64,000 bases of DNA from Bacillota bacterium (lineage in GTDB: Bacteria; Bacillota; UBA4882; UBA8346). Where the stretch lies: NCBI GenBank assembly GCA_023394955.1, contig JAEWZY010000041.1, positions 1 through 64,000 on the forward strand, in the 5' to 3' direction. Shown here one piece after another: positions 26,318-35,188 of this stretch (positions within the stretch are counted from its first letter, which is position 1; each line of letters starts with the position of its first letter). Below the pieces are notes generated by a model. It saw nothing but the letters and a program-made list of their open reading frames with translations. It was not told the DNA's origin and ran no database searches. Position numbers and translations under genes: made by a program.

Positions 26318-27610
26318 TCACAAGGCTTCGTTATTCATTATTTTCCGGACGGTCCGAACCGCGCAGATCTTCCCGCACATGGTACAGGTATCCTCACATT
26401 CGGGCTTTGACTCCTTCCGATAGGATCTCGCCTTGAGCGGATCAAGCGCCAGATTGAACATTCCTTCCCAATCAAGGCCGGCTCTAGCTTCACTTATCTT
26501 CCGGTCCCATTCCTCAGCCCCCCGGATGCCTTTAGCCAGGTCACCGGAATGAGCGGCAATCCGGGCGGCAATAATGCCCTCTTCCATATCAGATATGGTA
26601 GGGAGCCGCAAGTGTTCGGCAGGGGTCACATAGCAGAGAAAGTCAGCTCCGCTGGCTGCCGCGACTGCCCCTCCGATGGCGGAAGTGATATGGTCGTAAC
26701 CGGGAGCGATATCGGTCACCAATGGACCCAACACATAGAAAGGAGCGCCCTGACATAACTTTTTCGCTAAGATCACATTGGCTTCGACCTCGTTGAGCTT
26801 CATATGCCCCGGCCCTTCGATCATCACCTGTACATTCTCAACCCAGGCTCTTTGCGTTAATTCCCCCAAGGTAATCAATTCCTGAATCTGGCAGGCGTCG
26901 GTTCCGTCCTGGATACTCCCTGGCCTTAGAGCGTCTCCTAGGCTCAGGGTAACATCATATTTAGCGCAAATCTCCAAGATCCGGTCGAATTGTTCAAAGA
27001 AAGGGTTTTCCTTCCGATTCAACTCCATCCAGGCATAGAGCAGAGAGCCTCCCCGGGAAACGATATTGGTCAGCCGCGGATTATCTTTGAATCTTTCAAG
27101 GACGGCCCGGTTGATTCCGGCATGGATGGTCATGAAATCCACACCGTCGGCGGCATGCTGCTCAACGACTGCTAAAAATTCGGCGGGACTGATCTCCTGG
27201 AGCTCTTTTTCGTAAAAACCGATGGCGTCATAGATGGGTACTGTTCCAACCACGGCCGGAGAGATTTCCAGTAACTTACGGCGGAACTCCGCCGTTCTTC
27301 CGAAGGAGCTCAAATCCATAATCGCGTCCGCTTTCAATTCCAAAGCCCGGTTTACTTTGAGCAATTCATTGTCAAGATCGCGACAATCCTTGGAGATCCC
27401 CAGGTTAACATTTATTTTGGTGGCAAGCCCCGCCCCAATGCCGCACGGATCCAAGGAGCGATGGTTTTTATTAGCAGGAATGACCGCTTTCCCCGCGGCG
27501 ACCAAAGCTTTAATCCTTTCAACGGCGACTCCTTCACGCTCCGCGACCCGTACCATCTCCTTAGTACTGATCCCTTGCCGGGCCGCATCCATTTGGGTGG
27601 TATATTTCAT
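26318..27610 (-). CDS. thiC: Phosphomethylpyrimidine synthase, short form
   Basis: A 430-residue radical-SAM enzyme that rearranges aminoimidazole ribotide to HMP-P. It is the short type seen in anaerobes and archaea, lacking the N-terminal extension of E. coli ThiC. Seen: GIGAGLATKINVNLG, TIHAGINRAVLE, GDALRPGSIQDGTDACQI, MIEGPGHMKLNE, and the C-terminal cysteine cluster CTMCGKIC that binds [4Fe-4S] and SAM. It is first in the operon and directly controlled by the upstream TPP riboswitch and terminator. Ribosome binding site GGAGGAATCGCAG. Confidence 0.96.
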   Translation of the reverse strand: MKYTTQMDAARQGISTKEMVRVAEREGVAVERIKALVAAGKAVIPANKNHRSLDPCGIGAGLATKINVNLGISKDCRDLDNELLKVNRALELKADAIMDLSSFGRTAEFRRKLLEISPAVVGTVPIYDAIGFYEKELQEISPAEFLAVVEQHAADGVDFMTIHAGINRAVLERFKDNPRLTNIVSRGGSLLYAWMELNRKENPFFEQFDRILEICAKYDVTLSLGDALRPGSIQDGTDACQIQELITLGELTQRAWVENVQVMIEGPGHMKLNEVEANVILAKKLCQGAPFYVLGPLVTDIAPGYDHITSAIGGAVAAASGADFLCYVTPAEHLRLPTISDMEEGIIAARIAAHSGDLAKGIRGAEEWDRKISEARAGLDWEGMFNLALDPLKARSYRKESKPECEDTCTMCGKICAVRTVRKIMNNEAL

Positions 27611-27647
27611 CTGCGATTCCTCCTGTTTCCTGTTTAATTAAAAGAAA

Positions 27648-27673
27648 AAAGCACAACCGGATGGGTTGTGCTT
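27648..27673 (-). terminator. Riboswitch expression-platform terminator
   Basis: On the minus strand AAAGCACAACC pairs with GGTTGTGCTTT around a short loop and is followed by TTTTTTC. It lies between the TPP aptamer and thiC, so it is the switchable terminator that stops thi transcription when TPP is bound. Confidence 0.9.
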
Positions 27674-27700
27674 TGCTACCTTTAACGATATTTAGGCAAT

Positions 27701-27795
27701 CACTTCCCTCCGCTGGTATGAGCCAGATCAGGTTTGAAGGGTTAAAGGATTCAGCGGTCCTTAATCTCAGCCGGCCTTTCCGGCTCCCCCAGTGT
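27701..27795 (-). promoter_or_regulatory. TPP (THI-box) riboswitch
   Basis: On the minus strand the conserved elements occur in order: GGGGGAGCC, GGCTGAGAT (pyrimidine-sensor CUGAGA), ACCTGATCTGG and ACCAGCGGAGGGAAGTG (pyrophosphate-sensor side). Spacing and order match a class TPP aptamer. It controls thiC-thiD-thiM-thiE through the terminator at 27648-27673. A weak promoter (TATAAC near 27815) lies upstream. Confidence 0.96.
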
Positions 27796-27902
27796 GAAAT
27801 TTGTTATATTGTTTTTAATTCCATTCTAGAATAACACATCTACAGAATGGAAACAAGTTAATATTTCCATAACTGCGGTTTACCTTTTTAATAATACATT
27901 AA

Positions 27903-27942
27903 AAGAGCCGTCCCAGTTAAAACCAGGCGGCCCTTTTTCGTA
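27903..27942 (-). terminator. Terminator of the TRAP operon
   Basis: On the minus strand AAGGGCCG pairs with CGGCTCTT (one G-T pair), with further imperfect pairing inside, followed by TTTTAATG. It lies just past the stop of the metallo-beta-lactamase-fold gene. Confidence 0.75.
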
Positions 27943-27947
27943 TTAAA

Positions 27948-28766
27948 TTAAGCTATTATTCCATCACGATAATACTCCCATACCTTCCAATCATGACCCG
28001 GAATGATAAAATCGCTTCGTTGTCTAATAGTCTGGTGGGCATTGACCAGCTCGCCAATGTTCCAAATATTGCCCGCCGGCCCAATCCAATCATGTTCCCA
28101 ATTATCATATTTGCAAACAACATCAGTGGTCAACGCGACCACTCCCTTATCTGTTTTAACGGCAATAACTTGACTTCCGGGAGTATGCCCCCCAACTTTC
28201 CACACCTCAACCCCTTCGACAATTTTAGCATCCCCGTCTAAAAAAGTCGTTCGATCAGCAACTTCGGTTATACAACTGCTCATCTTTTTAAAGAAATGAG
28301 GAGCATACTTTGGCCCGGTTAAGGCTAGCGGAATATCTTCCTTCGGCATAAAAAACTGAGCGTTTTTAAAAAGTTTATTTCCGCCTACATGATCCCAATG
28401 TAAATGGGAATTGATTACAATATCAATATCGTCTAGACCTACTCCCATCTTTTCTAATTGATACTTCAAGTCCCATTCCGGCTTGGTAAAAAGATAATAT
28501 TTATCACCGCGGGCATTGCGAATCTGACGTAGCTGCTCAAGATCGCCCACTCCGGTATCAACCAGTATTTTTTTACCATCCGCCTCAATATAAAAGCAAC
28601 ATCCGGGATGCTTAATTCCTTCGCTAAAGGTCCCATCCGACCATTGAACTTGAGTTATTCCATAAATAGACAGGTCTTCGTCAACATTGCCATTAAAATT
28701 ATTAAAAACCGCTTTTACAGGTATTGCCATTTCGACTAGAGATAATGCTTTTAACCTAATTCCCAT
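27948..28766 (-). CDS. Metallo-beta-lactamase-fold hydrolase (lactonase-like)
   Basis: A 272-residue cytoplasmic hydrolase with the dinuclear zinc motif SHLHWDHVGG (H-x-H-x-D-H) near residue 120, a further His in VGGHTPGSQVI, the bridging Asp in LTTDVVCKYD, and a final IIPGHD. The overall arrangement resembles N-acyl-homoserine lactonase-type proteins, but that family also opens other lactones and thioesters. In an operon with a TRAP transporter and two cupins, a sugar-lactone or similar catabolic substrate is more likely than quorum quenching. It is the last gene of the operon. Confidence 0.82.
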   Translation of the reverse strand: MGIRLKALSLVEMAIPVKAVFNNFNGNVDEDLSIYGITQVQWSDGTFSEGIKHPGCCFYIEADGKKILVDTGVGDLEQLRQIRNARGDKYYLFTKPEWDLKYQLEKMGVGLDDIDIVINSHLHWDHVGGNKLFKNAQFFMPKEDIPLALTGPKYAPHFFKKMSSCITEVADRTTFLDGDAKIVEGVEVWKVGGHTPGSQVIAVKTDKGVVALTTDVVCKYDNWEHDWIGPAGNIWNIGELVNAHQTIRQRSDFIIPGHDWKVWEYYRDGIIA

Positions 28767-28781
28767 TTTTATCTCCTACAA

Positions 28782-29129
28782 TTATTTTATTTTTGCGGAA
28801 CATACTAAATGTTGCAACACATCCCTACCGGTGTTTTTGACGCCGTGATATATTCCGGGTGGAACCGGCACCACTGAGCCTGCCTTGACCGGAACTTCTT
28901 TTTTGTCGAGAATTACAACTCCGGTTCCGCGGATAAAATAGAAAACCTCTTCGACATCGTCATGGATGTGTTCGGGAACATCGCCGTAACTCATATAGGT
29001 TCCTAGATCGCAACTATTAAAAGCAACCGCGCCAACTTCCTTGCCTTTTACAAAATTAGTCGACCGGCGACTGACTTCATCTTCAGAATAGGTATCCCCC
29101 AACTTAATACGTCTAATATTAGCGCCCAT
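28782..29129 (-). CDS. Cupin domain protein
   Basis: A 115-residue single-domain cupin. Metal-site motif 1 is PEHIHDDVEEVFYFIRGTG (two His and a Glu) and motif 2 is PPGIYHGVKNTG (His), so the four usual ligands are present. The small size and the operon context (TRAP transporter) recall sugar-acid isomerases or lyase-pathway cupins such as KdgF, but the identity is not proven. Fifteen bases separate it from the metallo-beta-lactamase-fold gene. Confidence 0.82.
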   Translation of the reverse strand: MGANIRRIKLGDTYSEDEVSRRSTNFVKGKEVGAVAFNSCDLGTYMSYGDVPEHIHDDVEEVFYFIRGTGVVILDKKEVPVKAGSVVPVPPGIYHGVKNTGRDVLQHLVCSAKIK

Positions 29130-29178
29130 TTAATATAATCTCCTTTACATGGTTTTAAAATAATTTGTGTCATTAATC

Positions 29179-29454
29179 TCAAGCGGAATATTGCACCAAA
29201 AACATCTCCGTCCCACTGGTATTAGTGATAGTATACGGAGTTCCCTTTGGAATATAAAGTCCAATCTGAGGCTCAAGATCATAACCGTAAACATCCACTT
29301 TTAAAGTTCCAAAACCGGAGAGTACATAATAGAATGTATCTTGTTCTTCACAGACCAATGCCCCGCTGGTCTCTTCCGGCTTCAGTTTAACCTCAGCCAC
29401 GTTAATTTTTGTCATCTTACTGTTCTCCGAGTTGATTCGAATCTTTTTTTCCAT
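29179..29454 (-). CDS. Small cupin-like protein
   Basis: A 91-residue cupin-fold protein. The start is the ATG after AGAGGTGTTTGAA; the GTG three codons earlier sits too close to that site. Motif 1 is degenerate: EEQDTFYYVLSGFGTLKV lacks the His pair, and motif 2, IPKGTPYTITNTSG, lacks its His. The metal site is therefore probably lost, and it may be a binding or regulatory partner of the neighbouring cupin. It lies between the cupin and the TRAP permease in one operon. Confidence 0.72.
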   Translation of the reverse strand: MEKKIRINSENSKMTKINVAEVKLKPEETSGALVCEEQDTFYYVLSGFGTLKVDVYGYDLEPQIGLYIPKGTPYTITNTSGTEMFLVQYSA

Positions 29455-29509
29455 TTCAAACACCTCTTTGTCAGTTATATATATTAAATTAATGATTCAA
29501 GGCATGTCA

Positions 29510-30790
29510 TCACTTCATTGTATTCGGAAGCCACATTACCACATCAGGCACATAGGTTATTAATATAAGCAGCGCAAACAACACAATAACAAATGGGGTT
29601 AATTTTTGGAAAACCCGCGCTAAAGGAACCTTGGCGATCCCAGTTACAATAAAAGTCATCATCCCAAAGGGAGGTGTCAAAGTGCCGATCATCATATTCA
29701 ACACCGTCACAACTCCGAAATGAACCAGATCAACGCCAAGATTATTAACTACCGGAATTAAGATCGGTAAAAACAATAGCATAATGGCGTTAATTTCCAT
29801 AAAAGCGCCCAAAATAAGGAATAACACGTTAATTAATAATAAAGCGACATACTTGTTGTCGGTAAAAGACATAAACGCTTCCGTCAACATATTAGGTACC
29901 CCTTCATTGGCGATAATCCAACCAAACAGATTGGCCGCACCGATGATCAACAACACCATTGATGAACCGACCACGGTCTTTGAAAGGATCTCCCGTAGAC
30001 TTTTTAAATCCAATTCCTTATATACCAGTATTCCAACGAGCAAGGCATAGACCGCTGCCACCGCGGCAGCTTCAGTGGGAGTAAATAAGCCGGTATAAAT
30101 ACCTCCCAGTAAAATTACCGGGCCTAACAATCCCCAGATGGAATCCATAAATATTTTAATAAACTGTCTAAATGTTACCGCCCCGGTACTTCTGAAACCA
30201 TTTTTGACCGCGTCAAAATAACAGATAACCATCATCAACAAACCCATAACAATGCCGGGAACTAATCCTCCCATGAATAATTTACCCACTGAAACACCGG
30301 CGATCGAACCGTAAACCACCATTGGGATACTCGGAGGGATAATCGGCCCGATAGTTGAAGATGCTGCCGTAACAGCAGCCGAAAAGGCCGGATCATACCC
30401 TTCGTCATTCATCGCTTTGATCTCCATTACTCCGATTCCTGCCGCATCGGCTGCGGATGAACCGGACATTCCGGCAAAGATCATGCTGGACAATACGTTA
30501 GTATGGGCCAGACTTCCCGGTATCCGTCCGACCAATGCTAAGGCAAAACCATAAATCCTTTTGGACAAACCGGAGGTGTTCATCAACTCCGCCGCTAAGA
30601 TAAATAAGGGAATCGCCAGTAGAATAAAACTATCCATGCCGCCGATTAATTTCTGAGTGATCATCGCAGGATCGATACCATTCAAAAACAGATATACACA
30701 AGATGAAAAGATTAAGCCAAATACTATGGGAACATTAAAGAAAAACATTGCGGTAAAGGATATCAACGTCCAAAGCAATTCATTTGACAA
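29510..30790 (-). CDS. TRAP transporter large permease (DctM)
   Basis: A 426-residue inner-membrane protein with about 12 membrane segments, the sodium-driven transport subunit of a TRAP system. Typical DctM features: GIDPAMITQKLIGGMDSF, LAIPLFILAAELMN, SGSSAADAAGIG, the IGPIIPPSIPMVVYG loop, and GTLTPPFGMM near the C-terminus. It overlaps the DctQ-like gene by 11 bases. The length is standard. With the DctP protein it would import a carboxylate or sugar acid. Confidence 0.94.
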   Translation of the reverse strand: MSNELLWTLISFTAMFFFNVPIVFGLIFSSCVYLFLNGIDPAMITQKLIGGMDSFILLAIPLFILAAELMNTSGLSKRIYGFALALVGRIPGSLAHTNVLSSMIFAGMSGSSAADAAGIGVMEIKAMNDEGYDPAFSAAVTAASSTIGPIIPPSIPMVVYGSIAGVSVGKLFMGGLVPGIVMGLLMMVICYFDAVKNGFRSTGAVTFRQFIKIFMDSIWGLLGPVILLGGIYTGLFTPTEAAAVAAVYALLVGILVYKELDLKSLREILSKTVVGSSMVLLIIGAANLFGWIIANEGVPNMLTEAFMSFTDNKYVALLLINVLFLILGAFMEINAIMLLFLPILIPVVNNLGVDLVHFGVVTVLNMMIGTLTPPFGMMTFIVTGIAKVPLARVFQKLTPFVIVLFALLILITYVPDVVMWLPNTMK

Positions 30791-31283
30791 ATTCCCCTTC
30801 CTCCCTTCCGGTAAGTAGTTTCTGCGCTGCCTCAGCTAATTGCCTTAACAAGGTAACGCATATAAAAATGATCGCTACCGGCATCCCGATATAGAAAACG
30901 CCCATAGGCCATTCCAAAGCCGCCGAAGGAATTGTATTCATAAATTGTACATACCTAATGCTAGGAATGAAAATCCAGATTAAGGCAACCATTATAAGCA
31001 AATTCATGGCGGCTTCGATAATCAGTCTAATTTTGGCCGGGAAATGCGAAACTACTAAATCCAATGAAACATTAGCCTTATTTCTAGTCACAGTACTGGC
31101 GCCAATCAGATTCAACCAGATAAACATCAACCGCGCAAACTCTTCGGACCAAGTTAGCGGAGCTCCAAAAACATATCTAAAAATGATTTGAGCGAAAGTT
31201 ATCACCAGCATACAAATTAGTAATAAGCTACAAGTGACTTCTTCGATCCGCCTAAAAAAAGACACCATTTCATTTATTTTCAT
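30780..31283 (-). CDS. TRAP transporter small permease (DctQ)
   Basis: A 167-residue inner-membrane protein with four predicted membrane segments. The start is set at the ATG after GGGAGGGATGTAGGCGG, 21 codons inside the longest frame. The family motif FAQIIFRYVFGAPLTWSEE and FARLMFIWLNLIGA are clear. It pairs with DctM. It is preceded by a hairpin separating it from the binding protein gene. Confidence 0.92.
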   Translation of the reverse strand: MKINEMVSFFRRIEEVTCSLLLICMLVITFAQIIFRYVFGAPLTWSEEFARLMFIWLNLIGASTVTRNKANVSLDLVVSHFPAKIRLIIEAAMNLLIMVALIWIFIPSIRYVQFMNTIPSAALEWPMGVFYIGMPVAIIFICVTLLRQLAEAAQKLLTGREEGEFVK

Positions 31284-31309
31284 ACCGCCTACATCCCTCC
31301 CTGATTTAG

Positions 31310-31338
31310 GGTAAGCCGATACCCGGTACCGGCTTACC
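31310..31338 (-). other. Stem-loop between TRAP binding protein and permease genes
   Basis: GGTAAGCCG (31310-31318) pairs perfectly with CGGCTTACC (31330-31338), with an inner GGTACC palindrome in the loop. No T-run follows on the minus strand. It sits immediately after the dctP stop, as do similar hairpins after other binding protein genes in this window. Confidence 0.65.
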
Positions 31339-31346
31339 TTAAACAA

Positions 31347-32336
31347 TTATTTGTAAGCCTGGACTGATTCGTAAAAACCTTTACCCCATCTATTCTCAAA
31401 CTTTTCAACCATTTTCTTGCTTGCCGCGTCCCTAAACGCCTTGACATCCGGAGTAATCACAGTCATTCCGTTATCCTTAAGCTTTTGAACCATGGCTTGC
31501 TCTTGTTCTAGAGCGACTTTTAGGGCATACTCGCCGCCTTCTTTGAGCGCGTTCGAAATAAGATCCCGTTGTTTGGAGCTTAAACTTTTCCAGAATTTAT
31601 CATTAACCATGACTACATTAAAGTTATAATTATGCCCGGTTTGAATCAGGTATTTTTGCACTTCGTAAAACTTGAAAGAATCAATTGTCGGCAGGGGGTT
31701 CTCCTGGGCGTCAATCACTCCGGTATTCAATGAAAGATATACTTCGGAAAGGGTCATTGGGGTTGGATTAGCGCCGAGAGCTTCTCCGTTGGCCGTATAT
31801 AGCGGGCCATCGGGGACCCTCATTTTGACTCCATTTAAGTCTTTTGGTGTTCTGATTGGTTTGTTTGCCGTGATATGCCGGGTTCCATAATACCAAACAT
31901 CAAGAACCCTTATTCCGCGACTTTTTAAAAGCTCATCAAACATCTCCTGCCCAATGGGACCATTCATTACTTTAAACATGTGATCCACACTATTGAAAGC
32001 ATAAACCGCTTCACTTACTAGAAATTTCGGGGCCCACTGACTTAAAAAGCCTCCGCCTTCATTACCCATCTGACTAATTCCCTGCGCCAACATCGCCATC
32101 ATATCGGTGTTTTTACCCAGTTGACCCGAAGGGAAAAATTGGATCTGAATCTCATTGTTGCTACGTTGCTTCACTAGTTCAATTGCTTTTTGGACACCCT
32201 GATTATATGGCATGTCCATCGCGAACACATTACCCCATTTGATGATTATCGGCTTTTTAGCTGCAGTAGCTAAGTTCGAAAACAATAACATTCCCACCAA
32301 TAAAACAACCAAACCGATGCTTCTTTTGTTCTTCAT
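31347..32336 (-). CDS. TRAP transporter solute-binding protein (DctP)
   Basis: A 329-residue periplasmic protein. The start is the ATG behind GGAGGT; the longer frame is less likely. Signal peptide MKNKRSIGLVVLLVGMLLFS ends near TATAA without a lipobox. Family features: KWGNVFAMDMPYNQGV, IQFFPSGQLGKNTDM, the substrate-arginine region LNGVKMRVPDGPLY and the DAQENPLPTI motif. This resembles the sugar-acid branch of TRAP binding proteins, but the ligand cannot be named. Confidence 0.92.
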   Translation of the reverse strand: MKNKRSIGLVVLLVGMLLFSNLATAAKKPIIIKWGNVFAMDMPYNQGVQKAIELVKQRSNNEIQIQFFPSGQLGKNTDMMAMLAQGISQMGNEGGGFLSQWAPKFLVSEAVYAFNSVDHMFKVMNGPIGQEMFDELLKSRGIRVLDVWYYGTRHITANKPIRTPKDLNGVKMRVPDGPLYTANGEALGANPTPMTLSEVYLSLNTGVIDAQENPLPTIDSFKFYEVQKYLIQTGHNYNFNVVMVNDKFWKSLSSKQRDLISNALKEGGEYALKVALEQEQAMVQKLKDNGMTVITPDVKAFRDAASKKMVEKFENRWGKGFYESVQAYK

Positions 32337-32396
32337 TGATAAATTTACCTCCATCCTATATAATTGTTTTTCAAAACGGAACAACTGATGAACGGA

Positions 32397-33464
32397 TCAC
32401 CCCCTTCCCATTGTAGATTCTCTTTGAACTAATTCCGGTTCAAATGAAAAAATTCTCTGCGCCTTTTCCGATTTGTCTTCAGCAAAACTTGATAACATAA
32501 TGCGTGCCGCTTCTTCTCCCATTTGATATAAGGGCAATCTAAAGGTAGTAATCTTAGGTGATGTAACACGGCAAATCTCATCATCATCACTACCGATCAC
32601 AGCTACATCTTCCGGGCAACGTAATCCGGCGTCTTTTATGGCCATTACAGCTCCTGCGGCCACACGGTCATTAACACAAAAGATAGCTTCAGGCCGATCT
32701 GAAAGAGATAATAACTTTTGAGCGCATTGATAACCGCTACCGGAATCAAAATCTGAAACCTGATAATAACCGGCTGAGATTTCAAACCCTAGCTCTTTCA
32801 TTGCTTTATAGTAACCTTTTGTCCGCTCCTTAGTGGATAAGTTATCTTCCGGGCCTGCAATATAACTAATTTTTTTCCTTCCAATCGAATTAAAATGTCC
32901 AATTGCTTTCTTCGCTAACGTTTGATACTGGTTGCTTACGCAATAAAAATCCCTGTGTGAAAAGGAGTAATTGATAATGACAAAAGGAAGCTCTAATCTA
33001 TGTAAATCCCCTAAGTTCCATAAAAAAGACTCGGGATATTCCCATTGCATTAGAATGAAAAGGCCATCAATTTCATCGCTTTTAGCTAATTTCTGCAACA
33101 ATTTGGTTTTTTCAACATCATCATAAGTCTCCATATCCATCCAACAACGTAAATCCGTATTATTTTGATCTTTTACTTTTCTCAGGGTATCGTTGACTCC
33201 TTGAAAGACTCTCAAATAAAACTGCCAACTGGATGCGTGAATTATGGAATGACTTTTCACCATCGAAACAAACCCGAACATTCGGCTTTTACCTGAAGCA
33301 AGCCTTTGGGCAGCTGACTTTGGATAATAGTCCAGCATCTTAACCGCTTCCAAAACTGTTTCCCGTGTTTGGGGATTGACTAAGTTTGGTTTGTTTAGAA
33401 CTCTGGAAACCGTAGCCGCAGAAACTCCCGCTAATTTTGCAACATCCTCAATTGAAACTCTCAT
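32397..33464 (-). CDS. LacI-family transcriptional regulator
   Basis: A 355-residue repressor. The N-terminal HTH is canonical: IEDVAKLAGVSAATVSRVLN, followed by the hinge helix AAQRLASG. The rest is a periplasmic-binding-protein-like effector domain (residues 60-345) with FCVNDRVAAGAVMAI and VAVIGSDDDEICR. It heads the TRAP operon, 61 bases upstream of dctP on the same strand, and probably controls the whole operon through the palindromes at 33498-33511 and 33594-33609. The effector is likely the imported compound. Confidence 0.93.
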   Translation of the reverse strand: MRVSIEDVAKLAGVSAATVSRVLNKPNLVNPQTRETVLEAVKMLDYYPKSAAQRLASGKSRMFGFVSMVKSHSIIHASSWQFYLRVFQGVNDTLRKVKDQNNTDLRCWMDMETYDDVEKTKLLQKLAKSDEIDGLFILMQWEYPESFLWNLGDLHRLELPFVIINYSFSHRDFYCVSNQYQTLAKKAIGHFNSIGRKKISYIAGPEDNLSTKERTKGYYKAMKELGFEISAGYYQVSDFDSGSGYQCAQKLLSLSDRPEAIFCVNDRVAAGAVMAIKDAGLRCPEDVAVIGSDDDEICRVTSPKITTFRLPLYQMGEEAARIMLSSFAEDKSEKAQRIFSFEPELVQRESTMGRG

Positions 33465-33497
33465 GAAACCTCCCGGAAAATATTACGCCGATATTAT

Positions 33498-33511
33498 TGA
33501 AAATGCTTTCA
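33498..33511. promoter_or_regulatory. Imperfect LacI-type operator
   Basis: TGAAAATGCTTTCA is a one-mismatch relative of the perfect site 96 bases away. It lies 34 bases upstream of the lacI start, a position suited to repression of the operon promoter. Confidence 0.55.
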
Positions 33512-33593
33512 TCTATTTCAAACGATTTTGTCTATGGCTGAAAATATTAAGCTTTAGCTTGGAATTCTATTCAATAAATATTTTTTAGGTTTT

Positions 33594-33609
33594 ATGAAAG
33601 CGCTTTCAT
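33594..33609. promoter_or_regulatory. Perfect LacI operator / cre-like palindrome
   Basis: ATGAAAGCGCTTTCAT is a 16-base perfect palindrome with a central CG, 130 bases upstream of the lacI gene. It matches both a LacI-family operator and the CcpA cre consensus (WTGNAARCGNWWWCAW). Autoregulation by the adjacent LacI protein, catabolite control, or both are possible. Confidence 0.75.
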
Positions 33610-33692
33610 GATTATTATTTCTACCCCAATTATAAAATTCCTGCTTTGATAAGAAAATTTCTAAAATGATTTTTGAACTAAACAATCAGAAA

Positions 33693-33738
33693 GGGCTGTT
33701 ACATTCTGAACTTTTTTGAGTTCATTTTGTAACAGCCC
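33693..33738. repeat. Hairpin between divergent genes
   Basis: GGGCTGTTACA (33693-33703) pairs perfectly with TGTAACAGCCC (33728-33738), and the loop contains a second palindrome TGAACT/AGTTCA. It lies between the divergent lacI and amidase genes, where a terminator is not needed, so it may be an untranslated-leader structure or a remnant. Confidence 0.6.
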
Positions 33739-33897
33739 CTCTTGCTTAAGTCTATAATCTCACCCTCATAGCGCGTTTTTTGTTTTAGGTGTTCTCACTT
33801 CCTCAACTTGCTGAAGCAGAATAAAATCGTTAACGGGCATTATCTCCCAATTTCCTTCATAAGATCAGATGAGTATCTTAATCAGGGAGAGGCTTCT

Positions 33898-35016
33898 ATG
33901 TTTCTGGTTTTCACCCGCAAACAATTTGTGGTTATCTTAATCTCTATCACTTTAGCGCTATTAGTAACCGGCCATTTTCTTTGTTCTTTCTGGCTTCAAT
34001 GTTCCACTCATGAGATCGCCCTTTCGGAAACCGAAGTATTTACCTTGGTTGATGAAATTTTTCATTTGCGGAACCAAGCCATCCTTCAAGGAAATCTAAC
34101 GGCTCTGGCAGGTCTTTATGACCGCGGCTCACGTACTGGAGTTTGGGCTTATGAACACCAATCTAAAAAAGAAAAATATCTCCGTAATTGGGTGTATAAA
34201 CAGGGGGCAAAATTGTTGGTCATTAAATCCCTGGTCCGGCTCAACCAGGTCCGTCCGAGAAATGATGGAATTAGAGTGACGTTGCTAGCATCTACCGAGT
34301 ACCGTTATTTTTATGAAAACGAACCATCAATCATTAATCAGATGCGGATCGGGACTTATCACTCCTTGGATTTGGTCCCCCGGAACGAGCAATGGCGGAT
34401 CAGCCGCGAATGGTTTACCGATCCTTTCGCCGACGCTTTAGCCATGAATAAAGAGCAGGCCGCCGTCGATCATGTTTTTATAACTTCCCAAAAACCTCGT
34501 GATTTTTCAGGACTAGATCCACGGAGGCTTAAAGCCGTGGCCTACGCTGATGCTTATTGCGGGGCTGCCGCTAACGATGAAGGGGGTTTTAAATACAATC
34601 CCAAATACCGGAATTATAACTATAGCGGCGGCGACTGCGCCAACTTCGTTTCCCAAGTGCTTCATGAAGGCGGCGGTTTCCGCAAGACCTCCACTTGGAA
34701 TTATGGGAAAGGGGCCAGCCGAGCTTGGGTCAACGCTCATGCTTTTAACCGTTATATGTTAAACAGCGGACGGGCTTCACGAATCGCTTACGGAACTTAC
34801 CATCAAGTTTTAAAAGCCTCTTATCAACTGCTCCCTGGAGATTATGTAGCCTACGAGAAAAAAGGCAAGGTAACACATGTATCGGTAATTACCGGCGCTG
34901 ATTCCAAGGGCTATTCACTAACTAACAGTCACAATGCCGATCGTTACCGGGTGCCTTGGGATTTGGGATACGGGGATCGGGGAATCAAATTCTGGTTGGT
35001 GAAGGTCCATTATTAG
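33898..35016 (+). CDS. Membrane-anchored putative amidase-domain (Amidase_6) protein
   Basis: A 372-residue protein. The start is the ATG following GGGAGAGG; the longer frame is unlikely. One membrane segment (about residues 8-30, VVILISITLALLVTGHFL) is followed by an extracytoplasmic NTF2-like region. A C-terminal Amidase_6 domain begins near YADAYCGAAANDEGG and contains the catalytic Cys in SGGDCANFVSQVLHEGG and a His in KVTHVSVITG. Similar proteins occur in spore formers and are presumed peptidoglycan or peptide hydrolases. Monocistronic; no partner gene is evident. Confidence 0.8.
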   Translation: MFLVFTRKQFVVILISITLALLVTGHFLCSFWLQCSTHEIALSETEVFTLVDEIFHLRNQAILQGNLTALAGLYDRGSRTGVWAYEHQSKKEKYLRNWVYKQGAKLLVIKSLVRLNQVRPRNDGIRVTLLASTEYRYFYENEPSIINQMRIGTYHSLDLVPRNEQWRISREWFTDPFADALAMNKEQAAVDHVFITSQKPRDFSGLDPRRLKAVAYADAYCGAAANDEGGFKYNPKYRNYNYSGGDCANFVSQVLHEGGGFRKTSTWNYGKGASRAWVNAHAFNRYMLNSGRASRIAYGTYHQVLKASYQLLPGDYVAYEKKGKVTHVSVITGADSKGYSLTNSHNADRYRVPWDLGYGDRGIKFWLVKVHY

Positions 35017-35188
35017 TAGTCATTCCCGGATAGCCAGGTCATAAAGAAATAATAGGCGACGAAGGAATGCGCCCGAACTCAAACCTCATGCCAGCGCCTT
35101 TTCCTATACATCAGCCGTTTTCCAAAAAAAATTGTCGGGTTAAATAAATAAAAAAACTTTTCGACAGTAGTGGTTAAAGAACCAATTT

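Noticed and set aside
27948..28766. Quorum-quenching AHL lactonase
   Set aside because: The zinc motif fits, but the operon context is nutrient uptake and the fold serves many lactone or ester substrates.
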